Positions 16,228 through 25,209 of a stretch of DNA of 64,000 nucleotides are shown here, one piece after another. Within the stretch, counting starts at the first letter, position 1. Each line of letters begins with the position of its first letter. Below the pieces are notes generated by a model. That model was not told where the DNA came from and ran no database searches. It worked only from the letters and a program-made list of their open reading frames with translations. The translations under genes and the position numbers were made by a program. Origin of the DNA: Acetobacter sp. UBA5411 (GTDB lineage: Bacteria; Pseudomonadota; Alphaproteobacteria; Acetobacterales; Acetobacteraceae); contig NZ_DHNR01000017.1 in the NCBI RefSeq assembly GCF_002409645.1, positions 13,716 to 77,715 on the forward strand, in the 5' to 3' direction.

Positions 16228-17102
16228 CCGATGTTCCCCGTCCGCTGGGCGTGAGCAGGACGCCAGACCAGCGCCCGGTGTTCCAGTATCCGCACGCACT
16301 GGTCAGAGATCAGTCCGAGAAGCCCATAGATGGCAAGACCCACAAAGATGATATCCGTGCGGAGGAAATCCTGTGCATCCATCATCATGTGTCCGATACC
16401 ACTGTCAGCGTTGACCTGCTCGGCCACGACAAGCATCAGCCATGAAATGCCGACTGCAAAACGGACGCCAACCAGCAGATCGGGCAACGCGCCCGGGAGG
16501 ATCACGTCGCGGATCGTCTGGCTACGCGACAGGCGCAGGGTGCGTGTCATCTCAAGCAGTTTGGGGTCGATCGAACGGATGCCCTTGTGAAGGTTGAGAT
16601 AGATCGGAAACGTGGAACCGAGAGCCACCAGAAGGATCTTTGGCGTTTCTCCGATGCCGAACCAGAGAATGAAAAGAGGAACAAGCGCCAGAACGGGCAG
16701 CGTGCGAAAAATCTGGAGCGGGGCGTCAACAATGTTTTCGCCAAGCCGGGATAGGCCGGAAATCAGGGCGAGACTGATTCCCGCCACAAGAGCGAGAGAA
16801 AGGCCTGCAACGGCACGAAGAAGGGAGACACCCATATTGGTCGAAAGAGTGCCGTCCTGAACAAGGCTCCAGCCGGTACCCAGTATCTGGATCGGAGACG
16901 CGACCAGTCTGGTGGAAAGCAGGCCGGTGGAGCAGGCAGCCTGCCAGCACAGGATCATCAGCAGGGGAGAGAGATAACGGGCGACATTCCGGTAAGGCGC
17001 TCTCCCAAGCCAGTTTCTTCGGGGGGAAGACAACGTGGCGACGGATGGGATGGCAAACCGGGATAGGGAAGGGGTGGTGCTGTGCTGGATTGCGCCTGAC
17101 AT
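16224..17102 (-). CDS. ssuC: Aliphatic sulfonate ABC transporter permease
   Basis: 292 residues with about six membrane helices after a charged N-terminus of some 40 residues. Contains the SsuC/TauC-type EAA loop (RTLRLSRSQTIRDVILPGAL) and LPDLLVGVRFAVGISWLMLV, characteristic of the sulfonate/nitrate/taurine permease family. Coupled to ssuB by an ATGA overlap and divergent from the binding-protein gene across about 140 bp. The family's substrate range is wide, so sulfonate is inferred from the adjacent flavin monooxygenase-like gene. Confidence 0.9.
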   Translation of the reverse strand: MSGAIQHSTTPSLSRFAIPSVATLSSPRRNWLGRAPYRNVARYLSPLLMILCWQAACSTGLLSTRLVASPIQILGTGWSLVQDGTLSTNMGVSLLRAVAGLSLALVAGISLALISGLSRLGENIVDAPLQIFRTLPVLALVPLFILWFGIGETPKILLVALGSTFPIYLNLHKGIRSIDPKLLEMTRTLRLSRSQTIRDVILPGALPDLLVGVRFAVGISWLMLVVAEQVNADSGIGHMMMDAQDFLRTDIIFVGLAIYGLLGLISDQCVRILEHRALVWRPAHAQRTGNIG

Positions 17103-17149
17103 GGTCTGGTGACTCCACGCTGTCGTTATTTCAGTGAGCGCACTCTTTC

Positions 17150-17179
17150 ATATTTACACCCTCTCACAAGGTGAAATAT
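17150..17179. promoter_or_regulatory. Dyad in the divergent ssuC/ssuA promoter region
   Basis: ATATTTACACC (17150-17160) and GGTGAAATAT (17170-17179) form an inverted repeat with one unpaired base around a 9-bp spacer. TTTCATAT also occurs as a direct repeat on both sides. It lies between the two divergent transcription units and is a candidate operator for a sulfur-starvation regulator; no regulator gene is adjacent. Confidence 0.35.
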
Positions 17180-17242
17180 TTTCATATCATTCATTTGTGT
17201 GATTTAATTGAATTGTGCGACATTAAGTGGTGGTTTTTGGGG

Positions 17243-18217
17243 ATGAAGCAGATAGCACCAAGCCGTCCGTTCAGGGCGCTTCACTTCTACACCGTGATCT
17301 CCATGCTGATGTTGGTCATTGGCGCATTTCCTGTCGCCTCGGCCTGGGCGGATGACGAACTGGTAGTCGCGGACCAGAAGGGGCAACAGAAAGCCCTGAT
17401 GCAGGCATCAGGCGTGGACAAGGACGTGCCCTATCATATCCGCTGGGTAGAATTTGAGGCTGCTGCACCGCTCCTTCAGGCTCTTGGAGCCGGAGCCGTG
17501 GACACGGGAATCGCTGGGGACGGTCCCTTCATTTTCGCATGGGGAGCGGGGTTACCCATTCGGGCCACGTGGCTGATTCCTCCCCGTGGCGGCGGCAAGG
17601 CGACCGCGGTGGTCGCGCCGGAGGGTTCTTCCATCACCAGTGCAGCCCAGTTGTCGGGCAAGAGAATTGCCACAGGCCGAGGGTCCATTGGTCATCTGCT
17701 GCTGCTGCGTCTGCTCGCTACGGGAGCCATTCCCGCTCCGGCGCCAAAAATCGTTTTCCTTCTTCCCGCACAGGCCAAGGCGGCGCTCGATACCCAACGT
17801 GTGGATGCATGGTCCACATGGGAACCCTATGTCTCCCTTGCTGTTGTCGCCGGGCATGGCCATGTCGTGGCCGATGCCGCTGACCTGATGCCGAACAACA
17901 GTTTCTTTGTGGCCAGCACGGAGGCTCTGACAAGCAAACGCGCCCATCTGGTGGATTTTTATCGCCGTATGACGGCTGCTTATGAGTGGGGAACCCGGCA
18001 TCAGGCGGAGTATGCCCACATACTGGCCCGACAGACCGGAATTCCTGACGATGTGGCCGTTTCTGTTGCTGAAAAACTTATTGCCACGCCCGCGCCCGTG
18101 ACATCTGATACCATCAGAGCTGAGGCATCTGTTGTCGCTACCTATCGGTCCGCCGGTTTTGTTACGCGATCGGATGCTTTTGATGAAGCCTTTGAGCAGA
18201 ATCTGACACCACCCTGA
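17243..18217 (+). CDS. ssuA: Aliphatic sulfonate-binding periplasmic protein
   Basis: 324 residues with a signal peptide (hydrophobic FYTVISMLMLVIGAFPVASA, cleavage after about residue 36). LKPRG-type fold: WVEFEAAAPLLQALGAGAVD, GDGPFIFAWGAG, GKRIATGRGSIGHLLLLR and VDAWSTWEPYVSLA are characteristic of SsuA/NrtA-type binding proteins. An in-frame start at 17171 would place a poorly matching segment before the signal peptide, so 17243 is chosen. It is followed 21 bp later by the monooxygenase-like gene in the same direction. Delivers substrate to SsuBC. Confidence 0.9.
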   Translation: MKQIAPSRPFRALHFYTVISMLMLVIGAFPVASAWADDELVVADQKGQQKALMQASGVDKDVPYHIRWVEFEAAAPLLQALGAGAVDTGIAGDGPFIFAWGAGLPIRATWLIPPRGGGKATAVVAPEGSSITSAAQLSGKRIATGRGSIGHLLLLRLLATGAIPAPAPKIVFLLPAQAKAALDTQRVDAWSTWEPYVSLAVVAGHGHVVADAADLMPNNSFFVASTEALTSKRAHLVDFYRRMTAAYEWGTRHQAEYAHILARQTGIPDDVAVSVAEKLIATPAPVTSDTIRAEASVVATYRSAGFVTRSDAFDEAFEQNLTPP

Positions 18218-18238
18218 TGAAAGCGGATATTTTTGATC

Positions 18239-19402
18239 ATGGACGGATCACGGATTATCGAACCCACTCTTACTGAAATCGAAGTGCCGGACGAACTGGT
18301 CAGACGCTTTGCCGAGCGGGCCGCCGATCATGACCGCCGTGGTGAAATCGGATTCGATAATCTGGAAGATTTACGCAAGGCCGGACTGCTTGCCCTGGCA
18401 GTGCCCCGCAGCCACGGGGGAGGCGGGATCACCCTGCGTCAGATCGCGCACATCGTTGCCCGTGTGGCGGAAGGCGATCCTTCCACAGCCCTGATTCTTG
18501 CGATGCAGTATCTTCAGACTTTGGAAGTTGCTGTGTCCCGCACATGGTCCGAGGATGTGCGGAAGGAAGTCTTTGATTCCATCGTCCATTCGGGAGCGCT
18601 GCTCAATGGTCTGCGTGTCGAGCCGGAACTTGGCACACCGGCCCGCGGCGGCATTCCGGCAACACGGGTGCGACGAGAGGGAGATCGCTGGCTGCTTTCC
18701 GGTCGCAAAATCTTCTCGACGGGTTCCTCGGCACTGCATTGGGGCATTGTCTGGGGCGCAACGGAAGAAGAAACGCCCCGTATCGGGCAGATTCTGGTGC
18801 CACTCGCCTCCCCCGGTGTTCGGATTGAGAAAAGCTGGCATCAGTTGGGGATGAGAGCGACGGGCAGTGACACCATCATCTTTGAAGATGTGGAGGTGCC
18901 AGAACGTTATCTCATCAATTTCCATGAGAGTGGTAGCAAACCTGAACCATCGATCCTCGCGACGGCGCATACGGCTGTGGTGGCGGCGCTTTATGATGCG
19001 GTGGCCCGCTCGGCACGAAACTGGCTGATTGATTTTCTGAACGCGCGCGTGCCCACGGCGCTGGGGCGTCCTCTTTCAACACTTCCGCGTTTTCACACTG
19101 TGGTGGGTGAGATCGATGGACTTCTTCTCACCAACAGAGCCTTGCTGGACAGTGTGTTTTCAAAAATAGCGGATGAAACCATCACGCAGGTGGAAGCGGG
19201 GCAGATCAAGCGCCTTGTGACCGAAAACGCCATTGCGGCGGTGGCGCGGGCTGTGGAAGTGACAGGGAACCCCGGCCTCAGTCAGAACAATCCTCTGGAA
19301 CGACATTATCGGAATGTCCTGTGTGGACGTATTCATACACCACAGGCGGATGCTGTTCTTGAAGCAGCCGGTCGGACAGCTTTTGAAGCCGTCAAGGGAT
19401 AG
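18239..19402 (+). CDS. Acyl-CoA-dehydrogenase-fold flavin monooxygenase (SfnB/DszC-like, sulfur acquisition)
   Basis: 387 residues. Overall acyl-CoA dehydrogenase fold: N-terminal helical domain with LRKAGLLALAVPRSHGGGG, beta domain with GRKIFSTGSSALHWGIVWG and QLGMRATGSDTIIFEDVEVP, C-terminal helical domain ending HTPQADAVLEAAGR. The usual catalytic Glu of true acyl-CoA dehydrogenases is not apparent, and the spacing resembles the SfnB/DszC/sulfone-monooxygenase subgroup that uses reduced flavin. The position directly after ssuA supports a desulfonation or sulfone-oxidation role. A TTG at 18233 could also start the protein; the ATG at 18239 is preferred. No flavin reductase is adjacent. Confidence 0.82.
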   Translation: MDGSRIIEPTLTEIEVPDELVRRFAERAADHDRRGEIGFDNLEDLRKAGLLALAVPRSHGGGGITLRQIAHIVARVAEGDPSTALILAMQYLQTLEVAVSRTWSEDVRKEVFDSIVHSGALLNGLRVEPELGTPARGGIPATRVRREGDRWLLSGRKIFSTGSSALHWGIVWGATEEETPRIGQILVPLASPGVRIEKSWHQLGMRATGSDTIIFEDVEVPERYLINFHESGSKPEPSILATAHTAVVAALYDAVARSARNWLIDFLNARVPTALGRPLSTLPRFHTVVGEIDGLLLTNRALLDSVFSKIADETITQVEAGQIKRLVTENAIAAVARAVEVTGNPGLSQNNPLERHYRNVLCGRIHTPQADAVLEAAGRTAFEAVKG

Positions 19403-19453
19403 ACCCGGCATGGACGCACCAATGGAGTGACTTCCCTCAGCAGGAGACCAGTC

Positions 19454-20128
19454 ATGCAGATTGCCTCGTCATTCGGTTCCGAAAAGTTTTTACCGCGTCC
19501 GGGTTCATGGCTGGATGACGAGACGGATGATGGACTGAAAACTCTCATGCTGCGTCTGATGGCGTTTGATGTGCTGATCGTCCCTGGTCTGGATGGATCA
19601 GGAGAACGTCACTGGCAGTCATTGTGGAAAAATTTTCTGCTTCACCAAGGGGTTTCCGTGCGTTCTGTCGAGCAGCATGACTGGAGCAGCCCTGATCTGG
19701 AAACATGGAAAAAGACACTGGTCTCTTCAGTCCAGCATTGTTCGCGATCAGTGCTTGTTGTTGCGCATAGTCTGGGTGCGTTGCTGACAGTTCATTGCGC
19801 AGATCTGGAGATTGCCGGTGCGTTACTGGTAGCGCCCGCAGACGCGGAGGAAACACGGGCTCCGGCAAGAGGGCGGATAAAGGGTTTTGCGCCTTTGCCA
19901 CAGGGAACTCTGCGTTTTCCATCTGTGCTGGTGACAAGCGATAATGATGAGTGGCTATCTCCGGCCCGTGCCCGGTTTATGGCGCATTGCTGGGGCGCTG
20001 ACCTGTTTCCCGCAGGCAAGGTTGGTCATATCGGAAATCAGGAAAATCTGGGGATATGGCGAGAGGGATTTCGTGCTCTGGAGAAACTGCTCGACCGGAT
20101 CGACAATAAACGGGTGGTGGCGGAATAA
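19454..20128 (+). CDS. RBBP9/YdeN-family serine hydrolase
   Basis: 224 residues. The alpha/beta-hydrolase domain starts around residue 38 with FDVLIVPGLDGSGERHWQSL, a diagnostic segment of the RBBP9/YdeN family. The nucleophile elbow is AHSLGAL (Ser106), the acid is probably in TSDNDEWLSP, and the catalytic histidine is in KVGHIGN. About 36 extra N-terminal residues precede the domain. The start at 19454 is supported by AGGAGA 7 bp upstream. Same strand as the sulfonate genes, so it may be co-transcribed, but no functional link is evident. Confidence 0.85.
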   Translation: MQIASSFGSEKFLPRPGSWLDDETDDGLKTLMLRLMAFDVLIVPGLDGSGERHWQSLWKNFLLHQGVSVRSVEQHDWSSPDLETWKKTLVSSVQHCSRSVLVVAHSLGALLTVHCADLEIAGALLVAPADAEETRAPARGRIKGFAPLPQGTLRFPSVLVTSDNDEWLSPARARFMAHCWGADLFPAGKVGHIGNQENLGIWREGFRALEKLLDRIDNKRVVAE

Positions 20129-20142
20129 CACCCAATCTGAGT

Positions 20143-20181
20143 CAGCAAGGCGGCGATCTTTTGGTGATCGCCGCCTTGCTG
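20143..20181. terminator. Strong bidirectional hairpin between convergent genes
   Basis: CAGCAAGGCGGCGATC pairs perfectly over 16 bp with GATCGCCGCCTTGCTG around a 7-base loop. It separates the convergent hydrolase (ends 20128) and nitroreductase (ends 20183) genes. The T-tract after the stem is weak in either direction. Confidence 0.7.
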
Positions 20182-20182
20182 A

Positions 20183-20794
20183 TCAGGATGCCGTCGTCGG
20201 GGGAATGAAACGGCCTTCAGACGCCAGAGCATCGAGTGGGATGCGGGTCGAAGGCTTTTCCCGTTCCTGTAGATTTTCCGGAAGCTGGCTTGCAGGGCCG
20301 CGATGTCCGATGATGATGGCCGCATGCACGACATGGTCTTCGGGGAGTTCCAGACCGGCGTGAGCCAGCTCCTTGTCGAACCCGCTGACCGGGTGGGTGT
20401 GCCACCCGTTCTGATTGGCTTGCAGCTGGATCAGGATGCTGGCGGCTCCGGCATCGAAAGCGTGCGATGGCGCCTCAATGGGCTCGCCTGTGCGGGCGCT
20501 GTCGGTGACGGTGCGTGAGGCGATATAGACGATCGCGGAGGCGTTCTCGGCCCATGCACGGTTGAATGGGATCAGCCAGGAGAGGAACCGCTCCCAACCC
20601 GGTGTGTTGCGTCGTGCGTAAATGAAACGCCACGGCTGGGCGTTGTAGGCCGAAGGCGCCCATCGACCTGCATCAAGGATGGTGAGCAGATCTTCCTGTG
20701 TCATTTCATCAGGTGTGAAGGCACGCGGTGACCAGCGGTTGAGGATAAACGGGGCGACCTTTGAACCGGCTTCTCGTTCCGGGAGTGATGTCAT
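20183..20794 (-). CDS. Nitroreductase-family flavoprotein
   Basis: 203 residues, the usual length. The FMN-contact segment RWSPRAFTPDEMT near residue 21 and DAGRWAPSAYNAQPWRFIYA near residue 41 are characteristic of nitroreductase-family oxidoreductases. LQANQNGWHTHPVSGFD and EDHVVHAAIIIGHRG match the C-terminal half. Typically reduces nitroaromatics, quinones or flavins with NAD(P)H; the physiological substrate is unknown. Divergent from the cytochrome P450 gene with a 233-bp gap; no obvious operator seen there. Confidence 0.9.
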   Translation of the reverse strand: MTSLPEREAGSKVAPFILNRWSPRAFTPDEMTQEDLLTILDAGRWAPSAYNAQPWRFIYARRNTPGWERFLSWLIPFNRAWAENASAIVYIASRTVTDSARTGEPIEAPSHAFDAGAASILIQLQANQNGWHTHPVSGFDKELAHAGLELPEDHVVHAAIIIGHRGPASQLPENLQEREKPSTRIPLDALASEGRFIPPTTAS

Positions 20795-21027
20795 CGTGGG
20801 GGAAACTCCGAAAGGATTATAACGGGAAGAAACCCTTGAGGATCTTCCAGTCTTGTTTCTGGTTGCACTGAGGAAATCAGCAGTCCAGCAGAGTGATGGA
20901 AGATTGTCAGGAGTAAAAATGAATAATCCTGAAGAGTCTTATGCGAAGGCGCATTTGACGCTCTGACATATCTGTCTGCACGTTTCACAGACTGGCCGTT
21001 CATTCCATTTCCCGTTATTTCGCTGGT

Positions 21028-22383
21028 ATGGCTGTCCTTTTCTCTCCTCCCATGCCGCAATTGCCACCGGATGATATCACGGGCCTCGGTGTCCTGTTCC
21101 GTCTGAAACAGAACGGATTTGGAGCTTTTCCAGCCCGCTGTTTTTATGAGCCCGTCCTGTCGCTGCGTGCGCTGGGCAGACCTCTGGTGGTTGCAGCCGG
21201 ACCGGAGGCCATCAAGGCGGTGCTCTCCACGGACGCGGCATCCTTTCAGCGTCTGCGCATGGGGCGACGTGTGCTCAGTCCTATTGTGGGAGAGGGTATT
21301 CTGGTCAGTGAAGGCGCTGTCTGGCGTCGTCAGAGAAAGGCGATGGCACCGGCTTTCACACCGAGGACGGTGCCGACACTCGCCAGACACATAGCGGCCT
21401 GCGCGGATATGACACTGCCTCGTGTCAGTATGGAAAAGCCGGTCGATGTTTTTTCCCTGACCCAGACACTCGCGCTCGATATTGCCGCTGTGACAATGTT
21501 TTCAATGACGAGCGAAACCTTCGGCACGCAGTTGCGAACGATGGTGACGTCCTTCATGTCGGGAATTGGTCAGCCGCGTCCGGCAGATTTCCTGTTGCCG
21601 CCGTCAGTGCCAACACTGACGGATTGGCGACGGAAACGCTTTCGCCGACGCTGGGTCGCGCTGATTGAGGCGATTATTGCTGAACGGCCGAAGATTGGCG
21701 CGCAGGATGACGCGCGCGACCTTTTTGACCTTCTGATGCAGGCGTTTGGAGAGGAAGGCGGTATTGCCGGTCAGGCCGTGGTGGATGAAGTCGCCACGAT
21801 GATTGTGGCGGGGCATGAGACGACGGCAACCGCTCTGTTCTGGGCTGTCTGGTTGTTGGCCAATGCGCCTGAGTGGCAGGAGGCTATAGCGGAAGAGGTC
21901 CGCCCAATCGATCTGTCATCTGATCACGCTGCGGCTGCTTTGCCAAAACTGACTGTCACGACAGCCGTGGTGCGAGAGGCGCTCAGACTTTTCCCACCGG
22001 CATTTATGACAGGGCGTGAGGCTGTCAGTGATGTTGAGCTTTGCGGACAGTCTATTCCCGGTGGCGCGATGATGCTGCTCCCCTTCTGGATGCTGCATAG
22101 AAACCCTGAACTCTGGGAAAATCCTGCGGCATTCGATCCGGGGCGTTTTCTGAACGGGAAGGAGCCGGAGCGGTTTACGTTCCTGCCGTTTGGTGCGGGG
22201 CCGCATGTTTGCATAGGCGCGCAACTGGCCATGACCGAGGCTGTTCTCGTCCTCGCGCGGCTGGTTCAGCTGTATCGTTTTACAGCTGTGGATGACGAAC
22301 CTGTTTTGCCGGTTGGGGTTCTTTCCACCCGTCCGTCACGTTCCGTGCCGTTCAGGTTCTTTCCGCGCCGGAGCAGTGGTTAA
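21028..22383 (+). CDS. Cytochrome P450 monooxygenase
   Basis: 451 residues. Heme-ligand loop FLPFGAGPHVCIGAQLA with Cys395; I-helix oxygen-binding motif AGHETTATALFW; K-helix ExxR in REALRLFPPAFM. The N-terminus lacks a membrane anchor, so the enzyme is probably soluble. RMGRRVLSPIVGEGILVSEG and WRRQRKAMAPAFTPR resemble the CYP4/CYP102-like bacterial group that often acts on fatty acids or terpenes. No ferredoxin or reductase gene is adjacent. The stop is followed by an intergenic repeat (22452-22516). Confidence 0.93.
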   Translation: MAVLFSPPMPQLPPDDITGLGVLFRLKQNGFGAFPARCFYEPVLSLRALGRPLVVAAGPEAIKAVLSTDAASFQRLRMGRRVLSPIVGEGILVSEGAVWRRQRKAMAPAFTPRTVPTLARHIAACADMTLPRVSMEKPVDVFSLTQTLALDIAAVTMFSMTSETFGTQLRTMVTSFMSGIGQPRPADFLLPPSVPTLTDWRRKRFRRRWVALIEAIIAERPKIGAQDDARDLFDLLMQAFGEEGGIAGQAVVDEVATMIVAGHETTATALFWAVWLLANAPEWQEAIAEEVRPIDLSSDHAAAALPKLTVTTAVVREALRLFPPAFMTGREAVSDVELCGQSIPGGAMMLLPFWMLHRNPELWENPAAFDPGRFLNGKEPERFTFLPFGAGPHVCIGAQLAMTEAVLVLARLVQLYRFTAVDDEPVLPVGVLSTRPSRSVPFRFFPRRSSG

Positions 22384-22451
22384 GGAGAAAGGCTGCTTTT
22401 AAAAAAGCGATCCATAGTCAAAGCGCCTTAAGGGACCATGTATTTTACAAA

Positions 22452-22516
22452 CAAAGGGACAGAGTCAGACTCTGCCCCTTTGGTGCGGCACGGGGCAAAG
22501 CCCCGTAATGACCCGG
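22452..22516. repeat. GC-rich palindromic intergenic repeat, copy 1
   Basis: Two hairpins in tandem: AAAGGGACAGAGTC/GACTCTGCCCCTTT and CGGGGC-AAA-GCCCCG. The reverse complement resembles the units at 50848-50895, 55513-55562 and 58074-58126. It lies between convergent P450 and catalase genes and may act as a terminator. Confidence 0.6.
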
Positions 22517-22518
22517 CT

Positions 22519-24672
22519 TTAAGCGAGATCACGCACTTTGGGCTCGCGTGCCCAATGCCGCTTCACGCCGACCTTCTCGAACTCATCGAGCGGGACAACG
22601 CCATCGTCCTTTTCAACGCCCGCACGGTCGAGAATGATCTGCGTGCCCTTGCAGTGAGCAATGGTTTTGCAGTGGGCGTAGGCATCCATGAACCATTGCA
22701 CAGCCGCAGAATCATGCGACAGTTTCTTGGCCTGATCTGGCATCAGGATGGAGATGATTCCATCGAAAAGCACGGAAGGCGATCCGGCGAGCAATCCATC
22801 GGCTTCAAGTGTCCCGCCCTTGACCGGAATGCCCCCGACCTTGGGAGCGACGAGCACCGCTGTGCCACCTTTTCCTTCGATCAGATCCTTGAACTTTTTG
22901 ATTTCAGCCAGATCTGACCCTTCTGCGAACAAGATTCCGATCTGACGGCCTTTCAGGGTGTTTTTGGCCTGTTTCTGAATCGAAAGCGCATCAGAAATCT
23001 TCAGATCGATCGGTTCCTTGGCAGCTTTCGCCTTCGCCGGCAGCTCTATGGCCAGACCTATTGCAACCCGCTTGGCGAGGGACTCGTCAACATTGCGCAA
23101 CTGGGCCACGACCCGTTCCCGCACATGCGGAATCTGAACCTTTGAGAGTTCGAAAACGATAGCCGACGCCGTATGCGCCTGCTCGCTTTCTGTGAGGGAG
23201 CGATAATACATGCGTGGCTGGCTGTAATGATCCGCGAAGGTTTCTGAACGCACGCGAACCTTGCGGGTCGGGTCATTGTCCTCGGCGTTTTCTTCGAACG
23301 TTTTGAAACCCGTTGTCGGGCAGGCGCGTGGACCGCCGGTTTCTCCGGCTTCCGCCAGACTGTTCGGCTCATAATTGGCGCGACCGACCGGCACGAGGGT
23401 CTGCATCATGCCGTCCCGCTGGAAATTGCTGAACGGGCATTTGGGCGCGTTGATGGGAATCTGGTGAAAGTTTGTTGTTCCCAGACGGGATTTCTGCGTG
23501 TCGAGATAGGAGAACAGACGGCCCTGCAGAAGAGGGTCGTTGGAAAAGTCGATGCCGGGAATGATGTTGGTCGGCATGAAGGCGACCTGCTCGGTCTCCG
23601 CGAAGAAGTTATCTACATTCCGGTTGAGCGTCATACGACCAATGATTTCGACGGGAATATCTTCTTCCGGAATCAGCTTGGTAGCGTCGAGCACATCGTA
23701 AGGCTGCTTGGCGGCCCAGGCTTCGTCAAACACCTGTATGCCCAGATCCCACGCAGGGAAATTACCCTGACTGATCGCTTCAAAGAGATCCTGACGGTGG
23801 AAATCAGGGTTGTTTCCAGCGATTTTGACGGCTTCGTCCCATGTGGTCGATTCAATGCCGAGCACCGGTTTCCAGTGGAACTTGACGAACTTGCCTTCAC
23901 CCTTCTCATTCACAAGACGGAAGGTATGGACGCCGAACCCTTCAATCATGCGCAGGGAGCGGGGGATACCGCGATCAGACATGGCCCACATGACTGTGTG
24001 CAGTGATTCCGGCATCAGGCTGACGAAATCCCAGAACGTGTCGTGGGCGGTTGCGGCCTGCGGATAGCCCCGGTCGGCTTCCATCTTCACGCTGTGGACA
24101 AGGTCCGGAAACTTGATGGCATCCTGAATGAAGAAGACCGGAATATCGTTGCCGACAAGATCCCAGTTGCCGCTGTCAGTATAGAATTTGACGGCAAAGC
24201 CACGGACATCGCGGGGCGTATCCACAGAGCCAGCGCCACCTGTCACAGTGGAAAGGCGTGTAAAGACGGGACAGGTCGTTCCGACTTTCTGGAAGATCGA
24301 CGCTTTTGTCAGTTCGGGAATGGCTTTGGTGCATTCGAAGACGCCGTGCGCGCCCGAACCTCTGGCATGCACGATACGCTCAGGGATACGTTCGTGATCG
24401 AAGTGGAAGATCTTCTCACGGAGAATGAAATCTTCCAGCAGGGTTGGGCCGCGTTTGCCTGCTTTCAGGGAGTTTTCGTTGTCCGAAATCCGGTGACCGA
24501 AGTTGTCGGTCAGATGAGCGACCCCATCAGAATGGTCACCGTTATGGGCAATGGTCTGATGAAGCTCGCCACCCGGAGCGACCGTATCTTTTGTTTTGAT
24601 GTGCCCGGCGCCCGGGGGATGGTCATGCAATCCGTTATCGATGCTTGGGTTAGGACTGGAGTCCTTGGGCAT
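22519..24672 (-). CDS. katE: Large-subunit catalase (HPII type)
   Basis: 717 residues. Dismutates hydrogen peroxide. The length and the C-terminal flavodoxin-like/DJ-1-like domain (GRQIGILFAEGSDLAEIKKF to the end, roughly residues 560-717) mark clade-2 large catalases. Catalytic His102 (VHARGSGAHGVFE) and Asn175 (DLVGNDIPVFF) match E. coli HPII His128 and Asn201 at one offset; the heme-ligand tyrosine is in RLFSYLDTQKSRLG. The start at 24672 is chosen for TGGAGG 8 bp upstream. The gene stands alone; no OxyR-like gene is adjacent. Useful in an obligately aerobic oxidative metabolism. Confidence 0.97.
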   Translation of the reverse strand: MPKDSSPNPSIDNGLHDHPPGAGHIKTKDTVAPGGELHQTIAHNGDHSDGVAHLTDNFGHRISDNENSLKAGKRGPTLLEDFILREKIFHFDHERIPERIVHARGSGAHGVFECTKAIPELTKASIFQKVGTTCPVFTRLSTVTGGAGSVDTPRDVRGFAVKFYTDSGNWDLVGNDIPVFFIQDAIKFPDLVHSVKMEADRGYPQAATAHDTFWDFVSLMPESLHTVMWAMSDRGIPRSLRMIEGFGVHTFRLVNEKGEGKFVKFHWKPVLGIESTTWDEAVKIAGNNPDFHRQDLFEAISQGNFPAWDLGIQVFDEAWAAKQPYDVLDATKLIPEEDIPVEIIGRMTLNRNVDNFFAETEQVAFMPTNIIPGIDFSNDPLLQGRLFSYLDTQKSRLGTTNFHQIPINAPKCPFSNFQRDGMMQTLVPVGRANYEPNSLAEAGETGGPRACPTTGFKTFEENAEDNDPTRKVRVRSETFADHYSQPRMYYRSLTESEQAHTASAIVFELSKVQIPHVRERVVAQLRNVDESLAKRVAIGLAIELPAKAKAAKEPIDLKISDALSIQKQAKNTLKGRQIGILFAEGSDLAEIKKFKDLIEGKGGTAVLVAPKVGGIPVKGGTLEADGLLAGSPSVLFDGIISILMPDQAKKLSHDSAAVQWFMDAYAHCKTIAHCKGTQIILDRAGVEKDDGVVPLDEFEKVGVKRHWAREPKVRDLA

Positions 24673-25209
24673 GAATGCCTCCATCAGATCTGGAAAGAAA
24701 GTCGGGTCATCTCATCCACTCCCGGAAACGGGGGCAGGGTGACCACGTGATGGCTTTCCAACGACTGATAGAGGACAGGGTTCCGTGTTTTATATTTCAG
24801 ACAGACATATTATCGGGCACGTTGTGGGTCTGACGTAAGAATGATGAGGTCGTCCAGCCTTCGACTGCTGTGAAGATCTCGACGCCCCGCATGTGGGGAT
24901 TGTTGCAGAAAAAGCGTTCCTGAGATCTGTCCGGCTTTCGGAATTGATGACGAATGTCTATGTTTTCGTTAATATGGAGCGGTTAGTTTTCCTTTCCCAT
25001 TTTGGAAAAGTGTATGATTTTTTAAGTGAAGAAATAAACTATGGTGATCTCTCCGGAGGAAAGGATTTGGTGCGAAAATAAAACAAATTAGGGTAAAAGC
25101 CTTGCCCGGCCCCTTTTCGTTTTGAAAAAATCATTGGAGTATGCCGCCGCACACCCGCTTTTGGCTCGGGTAAGGATTGCTATCCGGATAGCAGAGAGGA
25201 GAGACCGTC
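24673..25209. other. Intergenic region upstream of katE and the aldehyde dehydrogenase
   Basis: About 540 bp between divergent genes, so it should carry both promoters. A 62-codon frame at 24893-25081 (TTG start, no ribosome-binding site, no family resemblance) is not called. Nothing else with clear structure was seen beyond an AT-rich stretch at 24960-25090. Confidence 0.5.

Noticed and set aside
24893..25081. 62-codon frame between katE and the aldehyde dehydrogenase
   Set aside because: Non-ATG start, no ribosome site, no resemblance to any family, AT-rich second half.
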